64,000 bases of DNA from Ricinus communis (GCF_019578655.1 NC_063261.1:24345126-24409125); one strand, 5' to 3'; numbered from the stretch's first letter, positions 25,801 to 40,920 are shown. Translations and numbers: made by a program. Notes: generated by a model from the letters alone, not told the origin.

Positions 25801-28800
25801 AATAGGGAGAGAGAACCGCAGGTTCATAGACATGTTCACATGTTAACATAAAACGATAGGATGGGACTTTCTCTTGGGGCCTATGAAGATTAGCTAATGC
25901 TTGCAGATTCTCTTTCAAAATGATAGGTTGCTCACTGGAACTATGCCTCTGTCCAATCATGTGTGCACATTCTTTGGTGCAAAAGAGTAGATTCATTACA
26001 TTCATAACCAGACACAATGTTTCTGATTCATTAGATTTGGATGGTCTAAATATTTTAATAAATAATATAATATATATCTTTTGAGGAGTTAGATAATTAT
26101 TAAGGTTCTGTTTGGTAAGTTATGGCTGATCGTCGATAGTTGTTGTCTATAGCTAGTGCTGAATGATTTTGGGTGTTTGTTTGTATACCATATTTAATAT
26201 AATAAGTTACCTTTAGGGACATAATTTGATTTGTAAATTCATAGTAATATATATGCCTATTTTAAATTTTCATAAAGAGAGATGTACCTTAAAAACAAAG
26301 TTTATTATTTGTTATTTTTGTTTTTATAAATGTTAATTTTCCTAAAAAGTGGATGCTTAAGAGCTTCATAGTCATCTATTTTTTATTACAAGCTACTTTG
26401 CAATTCTCATATTATTGTGGACCGCTAGATTTCATAATAAGTAAATTTGAGGATCTGTTATCCTTGATGGTGTTTTGCAAGTTTCTATGATTTAACCAAC
26501 TATTTCATCATTTGAATGCATTCTACAGTGGGTTGATTGTGTCTCACAGTTAATGCGAATGTATCCTTTTGCTTTTGAGTTCTCCTCGGTATGTATTTTT
26601 CTCTTATAAATATTTTTTTAAATGTTTTTGAATGTGTTCTTCTTTCCTGTCTTGGATTTGTCACCTGACTTGTGTATTATATGGTGATTTAGGCTTTTCT
26701 GGTGGATTTGTTGGACTGTGTACTTTCATGTCGTTTTGGAAACTTCTTCTGCAACAGGTGATTTCCACCATTCTGTTCTCCCTCTCACCAACACCTACTT
26801 CCCATCCTCTCTCCCTTCTCCTCTTCTTAAATCTCTCATTTCACATTCGATCTTGTTTATATGGCATTGCCTTGAGAGTCTGTGCTTTCTGGAATGCATT
26901 TGTTTGATCTTTCTACTCCGTTCATGTTAGGCTGCTAAAATTTAGAATCATCAAGACTAGATTGGATGCTTAACAATTGATATCAAGGGAGCCTTCTTTC
27001 TGCAATTGAAATTAAGTTCTTAACCTTGGGTCTCATCATAATTGTGCTTGTATAACTGGAACATAATTTATATCTTTTTCTATATATTTATATATAGGAA
27101 AAATTACAAATTTAGTATTTTAACTTTTTGACTTTGTATTTTAGTATCTAAACTATTTTTCGTTCAATCAAGTGTCTGAACCGGCTAACTTGTGTATAAT
27201 ATGAAGTCTTGCAGATTTAACAGGTTAAAGTGAAAATTTAACTCATTGTACATGAAATGACTTAATTATACTTACTGCTCATTATTACATCTTTTTTCCT
27301 CTTCTCTCCTTTTTTCTATATTTTTTTATCTTCTTTCTATCTTTTATTAAATGTTCTTTTTTAAGCACTAAAAGACTTTCGTTTTCTATTTTGTTATTTT
27401 TCTATTCATATTCTTATATAAAAAAATTTTATTTTTTTATTCCTAAAACTTATTATCTTTAGAAAAAACCTTAATCCCTCTCTCTCTCTATCTCTCTCTT
27501 CTCGCATATTGTTTTAAGATGAATGAATATGTTTCATTTTCATTTTTTTCTTGAGGTGAATACAAGAAAATAAAAGGAATGAAAAAAGTGTTTGATTTTT
27601 TCAGTTTCTTTTTTTGGATGAATGAGAAAATTAAATTATTTTCTTTTTCTAATTTCTTGAGAAACAAACAGAAATTTCTTAAAAAATAATGCTGAAAAAT
27701 GAATAGCAAAAGAAAAAATAAAGAGAATGTGGAATTATTTATTAGGCTGTTTAAGGCAATTTACTGTTCAAAATAATCCACATAAGCACTGTAACCTATA
27801 AAACTGGTTAGATATACCATATTGAACATTTTTAGCCGGCTCAAACAGTTAATTGAACAAAAAAATATTTTAGCCATTGAAATAGTGAAACTAAAAAGTT
27901 AAGATTCAGAATTTGTAATTTTTCACATATTTATATGTAAGCGAAGAGATATTCATTTGTATAATGGCCCATTTCATTAGGCAGTAAGGGAGCATCTAGT
28001 ACTTGTGTCAACTGTGTTAACTCCAACTTTGGCGAAAGCATTAATAAATACTTTTTTTCTGAGCTTTTGATCTCTTTCAGTGAAAAGGAGAGACAGCAAG
28101 TTGGTGTTTCTGAAGATTGTGGATGCTTGTGGGCTTATTTAGTTGATTTGCGTTCTTCAGGGGAAAGGTCTCATGCACACTATAACCTTTTCTATGATGC
28201 ACAAAAACATGATGGTCCATTGTTGCCTCCAGCTGCAGCTTTAGCCCCAACTCTATGGCCACAATTCCATCTCCGATGGGCTTGTCCCTCAGAAGCCCAA
28301 TCTGGAGAGGTTGAAGCTCAATTTAGGAACATGTCTACGAAGTTTTTTGAATTACAGAAGGTAATAAATCTTCATATGCTTTCTAGCTACAAGCCTATCC
28401 TGCATTTATCTATTGAACTATGAATGAATTGGGATTTTGCAGTATTTGATTATACTGGACTGTGCTAGGGAATACTTCTTGAGACTTTTGAATTAGCAGC
28501 CATGAATATTATAAATGCTGCAGAGACATAGTTTTTGCTGAAACATATGATCAGACATGCTTCTTCTTTCATTTTTTGCCTCCTCTTTTTAAGCATTGAA
28601 AACTTGTTTCAACCAAATTACAGTATCAGGTTTTTCTTTTTATTTTTTTGCTTTTTCCTCGTTATGACATGCTTTTTTAGTTATTCACTTATTTAGTCAT
28701 TGGGTTTGCAAACTGCAAACAGGCTAAAGAAGTGGCTGAAAAGAAGGCTAGAGAAGCCACTATTGCCATGGAATCATTATCTGCAGAATTACGGAATGAG

Positions 28801-29241
28801 AAGCAACTCAGTGGCTCTGCAAGGGCCTTGGCCAAGAGGGCCAGCAAGGAAACTGCAGCCATAAGGAGAGCCATCCAGTCATTGGGATGCAAGGTTCACT
28901 TTGCAAGCAGTGGTGATACTACTGTAGATGTTGAAACCAGCTCGATAGGCACTCCACAAAACCTTCTGCATTCTTCTTCAAAAAGAGAATTTGATGGTAC
29001 TCTGCAGCAGGATGAGAAAGATCTCTCTGTTTCAGTTACAGTAGTGGCAGATGATGCTGTTTCCAACAACCCCATTGGTCGAGTATGTGAAACTTTATGT
29101 CCACTACGCACAAGAGATGGAGGCTGCCGATGGCCTGAAGCAGGTTGTGCTCAACTGAGTAGTCAGTTTGTTGGGCTAAAAGCAAACTACGATGCTTTTG
29201 ATCGGCTTTCAATATATGATAGTTATTTTGAGACAGAATGA
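13846..29241 (+). CDS. MTM1: Myotubularin-type phosphoinositide 3-phosphatase
   Basis: Plant orthologue of the MTM1/MTM2 lipid phosphatases, which remove the 3-phosphate from PI3P and PI(3,5)P2 on endomembranes. The 19 exons are 13846-13959, 14042-14122, 14999-15073, 17117-17188, 19232-19298, 20199-20248, 21103-21392, 21546-21619, 21698-21761, 21970-22032, 22553-22652, 22756-22869, 23571-23740, 25013-25097, 25284-25505, 26529-26588, 26693-26757, 28081-28360 and 28723-29241. They join in frame to 854 aa, close to the roughly 840 aa of the Arabidopsis proteins. A PH-GRAM domain covers about residues 58-155 (ends near FGFRPKTRQ). The phosphatase domain follows. Its CX5R signature CSDGWDR is complete (Cys444-Arg450) and is split by intron 13. 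A charged coiled coil covers about 683-735. The ATG at 13846 is the first in the frame; Met60-like downstream starts would cut the GRAM domain. The introns hold SINE and MITE remnants. The gene converges on the minus-strand gene at 30279. MTM1 is used for the family; which plant paralogue this is I cannot tell. Confidence 0.95.
16780..16910. repeat. GC-rich dispersed-repeat fragment in intron 3
   Basis: A GC-rich island in an AT-rich intron, with repeated GAGGCGC/GCGCCTC phrases and a perfect 12-bp palindrome GAGGCGCGCCTC at 16883-16894, ending CTTTAACAAC. It looks like a fragment of an interspersed plant repeat rather than a gene. Confidence 0.35.
18122..18215 (-). repeat. tRNA-derived SINE fragment, intron 4
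   Basis: On the minus strand it reads TTTGACTTGATAGTAGGTGCA (box A-like, complement of about 18186-18206), then GGTCTCAAGTTTGAATTC (box B-like, complement of about 18150-18167), and ends in a run of A (T run at 18122-18129). This order is typical of short plant SINEs. Confidence 0.5.
19650..19850. repeat. Probable decayed MITE, intron 5
   Basis: The phrase GGGCCAAGTTTAGTGACCA and the inverted-sense phrase near 19690 (TTGACCATAATTGGACAAATT) are in the style of inverted-repeat elements, but I could not align two clean arms. Confidence 0.25.
22472..22532 (+). repeat. Compound microsatellite (TC)n(TCTA)n(TCCA)n, intron 10
   Basis: A TC run grades into TCTA and then TCCA/ATCC tandem units, just upstream of the acceptor of exon 11. 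Such tracts are length-variable and could serve as a marker. Confidence 0.8.
23060..23200 (+). repeat. Possible tRNA-derived SINE fragment, intron 12
   Basis: A box B-like GGGGTTCGCTTCC lies at 23126-23138, preceded by a weak box A-like stretch (about 23097-23116). No clear 3' end. Weaker than the other SINE calls. Confidence 0.35.
27098..27924. mobile_element. Long inverted-repeat element, intron 17 of myotubularin
   Basis: Left arm from 27098 (GAAAAATTACAAATTTAG, then AACTTTTTGACTTTG, CGTTCAATCAAGTGTCTGAA, CCGGCTAA) is mirrored by the reverse complement of the right arm ending at 27924 (GAAAAATTACAAATTCTG, AACTTTTTAGTTTCA, TGTTCAATTAACTGTTTGAG, CCGGCTAA). The arms are about 130 bp; the centre is T-rich with a CT repeat at about 27478-27500. 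Flanks are TA-rich and the target duplication cannot be fixed, so the superfamily is open, although a Mutator-type MITE is likely. It lies fully inside the intron. Confidence 0.7.
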
Positions 29242-30278
29242 AGATTCCTTTGGACTTGCTTGCCTCTTTCTAGTTTGGACGAGGCATCGATTTTTGTCAT
29301 TAATCGGCTGAGGATCACCTTGAAGAGGTAAATATTTAGATTATATTGCTTTTTTGGAAGAAGTTAAAAACTTCTTTCAGGTCGGAGGGGAGGTCAGGGA
29401 TAGGAACAGCACATTAAGATCTGACCCTAATATTTTATACGGCCGCAGAACTCTCCATGTAGGGACTATAGAGTTAGCTGTAAAGCATATTAGATTTATT
29501 CATTCCTGGTAGCTGGGAGAGAACCCCGGAGTGATATAATAGAAGGCCTGATTCTGCATTCTGGCGGTCAGGTTTTTCATCCTGTTGGATGAGGATAAGA
29601 TTACTGCCATTCATATTTTTGTCTATTAAGGCTAGATCTTGTACAGGTGCCAAATTCTTTGGGTAGTTTACATTCTTCATGTATACCCAGAATCAAATAA
29701 ATGTACAATGTCACTTTTATAAGAAATTCCCTTTTCATGTTCAACTTGCGCCATTGATCCGAGTCCTTTCCTGTTATGGCTTTGCTTAAGGAGTAAAAGT
29801 AAAAAGAGATCAAACTTATTCTAGTGTAAATAGCTATGCAGTTTTGTTTAGAACTTGTCTTCCCTTCATAGTTACTGAAAAATGAGTCACATTTTCTTGC
29901 TTTCTTTCTATCTACTGCTAACATTTCAAATACAGAACAAATTATAATGTGTACAAGCTACAAACAGTGAAGTGATATCGAGCCTGAAAACATTTTACCC
30001 TGTAACCATGGGGAAGAATCTGGCAATTTCTGAGGATTTAAAGCCCATCGGTTGGGTGCAGGCTGTGTACAGACATCCTCTTCCCACCTCATTTACCAGC
30101 TGATATCCAGTTAATGGAAATCTTCTATACACATGAGCTGGCACTTTGATGGAAATCTTCTATAGACATGAGCTGGCACCTTAGTCGCATAATAGTTAAA
30201 GCATTTTGCAAAAATACATGAGCATTTACCACTGGCCTTTAAAGCATTGGTACAGAAAAGGTTTCATGTGCATATTAG
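29242..30278. other. Convergent intergenic region and 3' UTRs
   Basis: The region between two genes that point at each other, so both 3' untranslated regions lie here. It contains a 35-bp tandem duplication (30113-30147 and 30148-30182, sharing TCTTCTATA and ACATGAGCTGGCAC). No further gene is seen. Confidence 0.7.
30113..30182. repeat. 35-bp tandem duplication
   Basis: Two adjacent copies of a unit containing ATGGAAATCTTCTATA and ACATGAGCTGGCAC, with few differences. It lies about 100 bp beyond the stop codon of the minus-strand gene, within its probable 3' UTR. Confidence 0.8.
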
Positions 30279-33321
<3,043 letters not shown>

Positions 33322-35047
33322 GAGAGAGGAGAAAAGGGGGGGAATTAGGATAAGAGAGAGAAAGAGACACGGCGTTAGGGTTGACGGAGTGAAGAGAGAC
33401 GGAAATGAGGGGAACCGGTGACGGAGTGAGTAAAGGGAATGACCATAACGGATCCGTTTAAACAGAGGCGTCACTGGTTACAGTTTTCTGCTACAGATCG
33501 TTAAGAACTAAAGAACAAAACCACTTATGGAAAAGGTCGGGGTTTATTTACAACTGACACCCTCAGCTGGGCCTATCATACTCATTACTCCAACTTCTTT
33601 TTTTTTATTTTTGTAACAAAAACAAATAAAATATTAATTTCAAACCATTTGAAAATTCATCTCACGTTTTAATTTATTCAAATTCATTAAAAAAAATATA
33701 TCAAACTTACATCATTTTAAATACTGATATATTTTTATTGAGATAAAATTATATAATAATATATCAAATTAGCTTGGCTCCTTTATATCGTAGGTATCAT
33801 TTTATTATTTAGATCTTTATATCGTAGGTATTATTTTATTATTTAGAAATTAACAGAAAGAAAGAAAAAGGTAAAAAGAAAAAAAAAAGATTGAATTTCA
33901 TCTTTTTTTTAAAAAAGAAGCTTTATAAATGTTGACCCTCTTTTGTTAGATTTATTATCTTTTTATATTTGAAATCTAAGAAAGGACCGACTCACAAACA
34001 CAATTAATTTTACACTAAATATATTTAATTATCACTCTTTCAAGCACCCTTTTACTCTCTTTAATCATTCTTGTTTGCATTTTTTAACCTTTAATCTTTA
34101 ACTTTTTGTGCAAAATTATAATATTTTTTAAAAGTTTAATTATTAATAAAATTTTAAAATAAATATTTATGCTTTTAATTTATTTTTAGATTTCGATAAT
34201 AATTTCTAAAATATTACAACGAGACAAATGACGTGACAAGTCAATTTTGCTTATTAACATAAAAATTAGTGAGTTAATAAAAGATTTATTGCATTTAAAT
34301 GCACATGCATGAAATTTTTAATAGTCATATTATCAAGTTTATGATAAATAATTTTTACTAGTATGACTTATTATTTTTTTATAAGCACAATCAACTTCAA
34401 AAATTATCATTGAAAAATATTTTTGAAAATAAATCAAAAAAATAAGTATTTATTTTAAAATTTTAAATTAATTAGATAAAATTATAAAAAAGTATAAAAT
34501 TTAAGATTTTATTTGTAATTAAATCTTTTAAAAATTATATAGTCCATTCTATTATTAACATAAATGCTCAAATTAATTTTAAATATAATATTGTATTTGG
34601 TTGAAATCAATAAAAGAATTCATTTCATTTAAAAGAAAGACATAAGAGAAAAAATGAAATAAAAAAAATAAAATTAAAAGAGATATTTTGGCATTATAGA
34701 TTGTATTAGCAAATTAATGTAAAATTCATTTAGAAATTTGAATTATCTTGTTAGAATTTAGTTTAACTATAACTAATTTTCTATACCCTTCTTTCTAAGA
34801 TAAATGGTTAATTTGGCCCCTAAACTTGGATGCAATGAGCAATTTATCTTTTTCTTTTGACACATCTATATATGAATAAGGTCTTGAACATACTTTCTAT
34901 TTTCCACATGGTCTTTTCTCCATTTTTTAAAGCATTTCTCTTAATTTACATGAATTATTTTTATAAATTATTTTTTTTCCTAAATTTCCTTTTTTTTTTG
35001 TCTTGACTTTATTTCACCTAAATAAATTTTCATTTTATTTTATAATA

Positions 35048-35104
<57 letters not shown>

Positions 35105-35307
35105 TCATAAAAAATCATAATTCATTCTTATGAGATTTTTCTATTTTTATATGCTAAAATAAATAAACATGAGCAATGTATTACTTATCAATTTTAACAC
35201 ACTAACAAGTTCTAGTATATTTATATAATCCTTTTCTTTAATAAATAAGATCATTAGAACTTTTACTATTTATTTTTTTATAATTTTTTGATATCACACA
35301 CACACAC

Positions 35308-35343
<36 letters not shown>

Positions 35344-35429
35344 TTTTTTATTTATTATATTGGACTAATAAATTCTTCAATATGTCACAAGTTTCGTGTA
35401 ATTTTTTTATGATCCAAATGTAAATTTCT

Positions 35430-35473
<44 letters not shown>

Positions 35474-36552
35474 CATATGAATATAAAACACATATTTTAT
35501 TAGAAAAATAATAAAATTTATTATTAATATGGAGTACCTTAACTATTTTAAGAATTATACTTATTATAATTATCTTAAGAATATAATAATCTGATATTTA
35601 ATTAAATAAAAAATATCATATTCAATATTAGCATTATTTAATATTACACTAATTATTTGCTACCGCCATCTTCTTTAACTTAATTTCTTTATTATTCTTA
35701 TGTTTGTCATGAATCTTTTTTCTATGAACAGATAAATTTATCTTTATTTTTTTTTTACTTTTTCTATGGTAGGTTAGTTAAATTCAAATTAATAGTCTGT
35801 TTATATAAAAAGAGAACATTTTAAAAGATATTTTTTTATTTCTAAAGTCATTTTTATGCATTTTAATATATTTTTAATCACATATTTTAATATATATTTT
35901 TCTTACACAGCTCTTTTTCTATTCTTTAAAAAAAATATTTATTTTTAATATATTTTTTTTCTCTTAATGATTTAATTAAGCCTTCATCAGGTTATTCATA
36001 TTATTAACTTCTTCACTTTTAACACTGCAAGTTTAAATTTTTAAATTTTTCTTAATTTTTTAAAAATATTTTATTTAAAAAAATAGTACTGAAACAGAAA
36101 TATTAAATTTTAAAATTTCCAATAATCCATAAAATACTAATAAAAATAAAACTTAGTAATTAATAATTTATAATATATAGTTATCCAATATTTTAATATT
36201 TTATTAAATTTCATTAATATCTATATAAATAAATTATTAAAATTATTTAATATTATTTCAATAATATTTTAACCAGCCTAGAAGGCGGACACTCATCTAA
36301 TTAGTAAATAATTTATCCACATTTAACTTTCTCGGCACATATATCTACCACAGCATCTACATAATATGTGCAAATAATATATTGTGATTGCAAATCGTAG
36401 AAAAAGCAGACAGCAAATTAGCTATAGGAATAGGAATAGGAACAAGACAGCATGCAATTGCAAGATAAGTGCATTACAAAACTCAGTGTCAGCTAAACCA
36501 GCCACTTCACTTTGCCAAAATTTGCATTTTCAAGACAAACACAACTTTAGAA
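33322..36552. other. AT-rich intergenic DNA with (TA)n and (CA)n tracts
   Basis: This holds the promoter and leader of the minus-strand trihelix-UMPK gene (33322 to about 33550) and then gene-free AT-rich DNA. A 34-bp direct repeat starts at 33781 and again at 33815 (shared TTTATATCGTAGGTAT). Long (TA)n tracts lie at 35049-35101, 35310-35339 (after a CA run at 35295-35308) and 35434-35469. The patch at 34800-34920 resembles a decayed inverted-repeat element end. Confidence 0.7.
35049..35101. repeat. (TA)n microsatellite
   Basis: About 26 uninterrupted TA units; the longest of three such tracts between 35.0 and 35.5 kb. Confidence 0.95.
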
Positions 36553-39500
36553 TCATTCATTATCATCAGCTGGCGATTGGTACTCATCAGAAGATTGGTC
36601 ATCACCAGATGATGCTTGCTTGGCTCTCTCCTTCCTTTCCTTCCATCTCGCCCATACCCATTTCAGTATAATGAATCCACCAAGTGCATAAACCTGAAGG
36701 TAGATGAAAATGATTTCATTTTCTTAAAGAAAAGGAAGAAGCTAGAAGCTAAAAGAATAAGAACAAAAATGAAATTTCTAAAACTAAACCAGCATGTAAC
36801 CATTAAAATATACCAGTCACATAATGAAAGATCTAAAAAAGAAAAAAAGAAGATCAGTACTCCATCCAAAACCATGATTTCTTTCAATTTTCGACTCAAA
36901 CAAACATAAGGTAAAAACATGATGAGCAGGATATTATGATCATTACATATTTGTAATGCCTTGAGAAAAAACATGATGATGAATAACAAGATCTGTAAAT
37001 ATGAGCAGGACATACAACCTGGAATTCACAGAATAGACAAGCAAATAGAGCAGTTGGAAAAAAAATGGAGATTTTACAGTTCCTTGCAACAAGAAAGATG
37101 AAGAGAAAAAGAGCCGCTACGTGGAGTGAAAGGTGAATGTGGAACTACTATCTATACTGGATATTCATGGACACATATATGCATGTCCAACGTACAAGGA
37201 TTATCTTAAGAATAGCTAAAATAAGGGATGGCAAGACAGCTAAGATGACAAGAATATATTAATGCACATATATACTCCCTGAGATAGATGTAGAACATAA
37301 GCTGTGAACTACCACTCCAACTGGCTTGGCTGGCCAATTTATCAATTTAAATGAAACTTTTAAAATCAAAGAAAACTGACCCCCAGACTCGAACATAATA
37401 AAATTTTAAACAGATCCAAAAATTATGAACTTTTACCTAAAACTTGAGAATAGTTTTCATAGAGGTGTCCAATGTTTGAATCTGAGCCTTAAATGTTGTT
37501 GATTCCCAAAAACAAAAACAGTTATATATGTATTGAGGAAGAGTTAACTTTCATGCTTCAGAAATTTAAAAGAAGTATTTCATGTCAATGGTGATCATTA
37601 CATTGTGCAACAAGCCATTCTGACAAAAAAAAATTGTTCCACAACTAAGTTCAGTGACCCCTTAACATTAGAGGTTTAACAACATAATGGATTTTTGTAA
37701 TTTGCTAGGAGTGTTTTGCGATCCTCATTTAACAACTCAGACGACTATCTGCCTCCAATATAAGAGAACTTTTAGAGCCGCCAACTGAGTTGGCACAGTT
37801 GGTCAAACAAGGGACTGTATCTGCAAAACAAGGTCCTTTTCCCTATCTCATGCTTAATCTAAACAAGTGTGAAATCCAATCACAAGTATCCACCAGCAAT
37901 GCATACAAAATGAAGGCAAATCCAGTTAGAACATCAAATTATTTTATGACATTCTTTGCTCCCATGTTTGCCTTTCCCAATCTTAGCTCCTCTTTTGACA
38001 ACGTAATAAGCTGTTGAGAGCAACTAGCACATTAACATGGAAAATCTAAGATAGTAACTACTAATGTTCCCAACCAATACTTTATTTCCAGTCAATCAAA
38101 AAATTATCACTTCCAAACATCTTTAAGATGTTATCATCTGCTTCTCCTACTTCTATCCAACCTAGATGAAGCTCAACCAATTCATCCACAGTCCCAAACA
38201 ATCATCCATTTCATCATACCTGACCCTCGGATGACAACCTTCCAAGTTTTCTCTCCAGTTTCCAAACAGCTTCCACGGAGAAAAATCAGAGATAATATTG
38301 CACTATAAAGCAGCAACTTACCAGTCTTTCACATTGGAACCCTCCTCAAAGGAAAAGACACCACTAGTCCATCAACAGATACATTTTAATCTTAAAGACC
38401 ACCAATAATAACAAATATTATGATGTAGTCACCAGTCAATTGCAGACTTAATAAGAGTCACAAACATCTTCCATGATGGACTTGTTTAATCATGTATAAC
38501 AGAGTTGTATTACAAGGGTGGCAAACTATTATCACATGCCCTAGGTTGATATTCATCTACTTTAGGCCATATGAACCCAACAGTCCAGTGAGCATATCAT
38601 GGAAATAAATATTGTTACTTCATTTATTTTTTCGCTTTCTGCCAGTAAATATCTTCACAAATTTGAGTATTTTCTATACATAAACTAGGAGCTCAAAATC
38701 AAGTAGTTCTTGACTCTAACTACTAAATATTAAGCTTCTAGTAAAATAGGCATGTTGCAGCAGCACCAGCAAAATATTTGGAGAAACATAAAAGCATGAA
38801 CTGACATCAAGCTTAACAAGTAAGCATAACTTCAAAGATAATACTAGAATAACCCTAAATTATTTCTACCATCTTCTGGTTACTTAATGATTCCTATTTA
38901 TTTCTACCATTCTCATTTTCTCCATGAAGTTTCCTAATGACCAAAAAAGGGACAAAAGTTTTTCTTGTTCAACCATAAGCCACATCCCAATCCCCATTTC
39001 TCCATATCCTAACTCTAATATCCACCAACATTTAACAGATTTTCATTAATAAGAAAAAGGGGAGAAAACTTTCCGACATATATACGTTAAATCACATCAT
39101 TCCACTCCTAAAACCTTCAGCTTTCCCTTTTAAGAACAAAATCCCATAGAAAAATATTCAAAACAATTCACAAATAAAACAAAACCCAAATATCAGAATC
39201 TCTCCCTCGTTTTTCTTTCTAAAAAGCTTCTTTTGGTTAACAAGACATAAACAGTAAAACAGACCTGCCATATAACAATGGGATTGTGAGTCCTTCCACT
39301 ACTCTCTTCTACCTCAGCACCTAACAAAGGCGGAACAATTGGATTGGTGTTGGGAAACCTCACAAAATTAGGTTTCCGCTCTCCAGTAACTTTTTCTTCC
39401 TCACTAACTAGACTCATTTTTTGTTCTTCTTTAGCCACGGATTGTGCCTGTGCCTGTGTCTGTGGCTTTTCTTGATTAAAGAAAGGAAATTTGAGCTCAA

Positions 39501-39591
39501 TTTTTGGAATTAATGAGAAAACATTTCTGGATTCTTTTGGGTTATCTTTCTGAGTTACTATTTTGTTGTCGATTTCTTCAGAATCTGCCAT
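36553..39591 (-). CDS. Small single-pass membrane protein, unknown function
   Basis: Two exons on the minus strand, 39591-39265 and 36693-36553, join in phase 0 to 155 aa across a 2.57-kb intron (donor CAG|GTCTGT, acceptor TTCAG|GTTTAT). The N-terminal half is charged and Gln-rich, with a short aromatic motif (FSLIPKIELKFPFF, about 26-39). A Pro-rich segment (NPIVPPLL) follows near residue 83. A hydrophobic stretch (PIVIWQVYALGGFIILKWVW, about 104-123) starts at the exon join and should span the membrane. It is followed by a strongly basic helix (ARWKERRERAK) and an acidic tail ending DDNE. The basic side suggests the C terminus faces the cytosol or stroma. I do not recognise the family name. 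Its closest relative in the window is the exon at 40481-40765. Frame, splice sites and the paralogue support a real gene. Confidence 0.82.
37780..37865 (+). repeat. Possible SINE fragment, intron of membrane-protein gene
   Basis: TGGCACAGTTGG at 37791-37802 fits the Pol III box A consensus at every position, within GAGTTGGCACAGTTGGTC. A convincing box B is not seen, so this is likely a truncated tRNA-derived SINE. Confidence 0.35.
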
Positions 39592-40417
39592 AGTGAAATG
39601 GGTTTTAGAATTTGTTTACTTGTGGTGTCTTTTTGGGAGAATGTTTTTGTTCGAAGCTTTGTATTAATAGAAGCGGAGATAGCAGAGTTTGCATGTGCAG
39701 GTTCAGGGACAATTTTAGGCTATGTTTTGTTTAAGATGGAATTAGTAAATGAATTTAAATTTTAAGAATAATACAATCTACGTGTAAATTATATTATTAT
39801 TTTTAAAATCTAAATTACTCTATTCTTTCATACCTAAAAAACATATTGATAAAAACAAATATGGCCTTAGCGTCTCACGTGATTTAATTATTTATAAATT
39901 ATGTTTTGTACTTTAATTTTAATAATTATATAATTCTTCATAAATAGAAAATAAAAGAAATTAATAGTGTTTCTATTCAAAAATTATTATGAGAAAAAGA
40001 TTTATCTATATTTATTTCAAATTTTATGAAATTCAATATTTCAAAAGAAATTTATATTTGTCTATACAGTTGAAATTTATAAAAAAATTACTTTATTTAA
40101 TAAATAAAAAATAAAATTAAAAAAATATCTTAATGTTATATAATATACCAATAAATTGATCTAAAATCTATTTAAAATTTTTATTTATTATGTTATTTAG
40201 ATAAATTTATTTATATATTAAATTAATTTTTACTCATTTAAATTAGTTTAAAGTATATAAATTTTAAATTTAAAAGTAAATTTCATAAATTTTAAGTAAA
40301 TGCTAAGCATTTAGAAAAGAAAAATAAAAAATCTCTTAACATTATTCACAAAAATTGACAAGTAGTCATGCTAACCAGAAATAAGAGTAACAAAACGTAA
40401 CAAGTTTCCTTTTCCTT
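39592..40417. other. Intergenic region, AT-rich, no second exon visible
   Basis: Contains the promoter of the 155-aa membrane protein gene (near 39600-39700). The rest is AT-rich. I searched the minus strand here for a second exon belonging to the upstream paralogous exon (40481-40765) and found none resembling 36693-36553. Confidence 0.6.
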
Positions 40418-40480
40418 CTATCTACATATTCTCAGCAACCAAACACAGAATTTCACCATTAAAAAAGGAAGAAAACATAC

Positions 40481-40765
40481 CGGGAGAAGGACTAGAGGGT
40501 GGGAAAGCTTTGAAGCCTCTTGATTCTCAATCTTCAGTGGAGGAGGTGTTATTGGTTTAGGATCTGCAAATTTCACCACATCTCCAGGTTTGTTGCTACC
40601 AGTCTTTTCTTTTTCTTTATTAAGAACCTTCTCAACTTTTGGGTCTAGATTATTACCAAACTTAAGAAACTTGAACTCAAATTTGGGAAAGATTAAGAAC
40701 AGATTCTTGTTTATTTCTGGGTCATCATCTTGTTTGTTCTCAATCTCACTGATACTGTTAGCCAT
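40481..40765 (-). CDS. Paralogous first exon: tandem copy or alternative start of membrane gene
   Basis: A 95-codon exon on the minus strand from the ATG at 40765 to a donor CCG|GTATGT at 40481/40480. It is clearly related to exon 1 of the gene at 39591. Both share an acidic start (MANSISEIEN versus MADSEEIDN), the LIFPKFEFKF / LIPKIELKF motif, KPGDVVKF / KPNFVRF, a PPPL / PPLL segment and a hydrophobic end. Exon phase (0) and donor position are the same. No matching second exon lies between it and the downstream gene. If it splices to 36693-36553 the product is 141 aa, with a complete membrane segment. If unspliced, the frame runs on to a stop at 40418 (115 aa). It may therefore be an alternative first exon, a tandem copy that lost its second exon, or a short protein. 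Confidence 0.6.
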
Positions 40766-40873
40766 ATATCCTTATGTACAAACCTTAATTTCTTCTGCAG
40801 GCTAAATGGTCATGTGCATAAATTTATGTTCAAAGAGGTGGATTTGGCTCCTTCTTGAAAGTACTAGGATTTG

Positions 40874-40920
<47 letters not shown>

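Noticed and set aside
33322..33474. Starting the trihelix-UMPK protein 51 codons earlier
   Set aside because: The first codon of that extension is GTG and there is no ATG in it; an in-frame TAA lies just upstream. The ATG at 33321 in good context is the annotated start. The extension is kept only as a low-interest hypothesis.
36384..37013. Overlapping plus- and minus-strand frames near the membrane-protein gene's second exon
   Set aside because: They overlap the real minus-strand exon (36693-36553) and its intron, and show low-complexity composition only.
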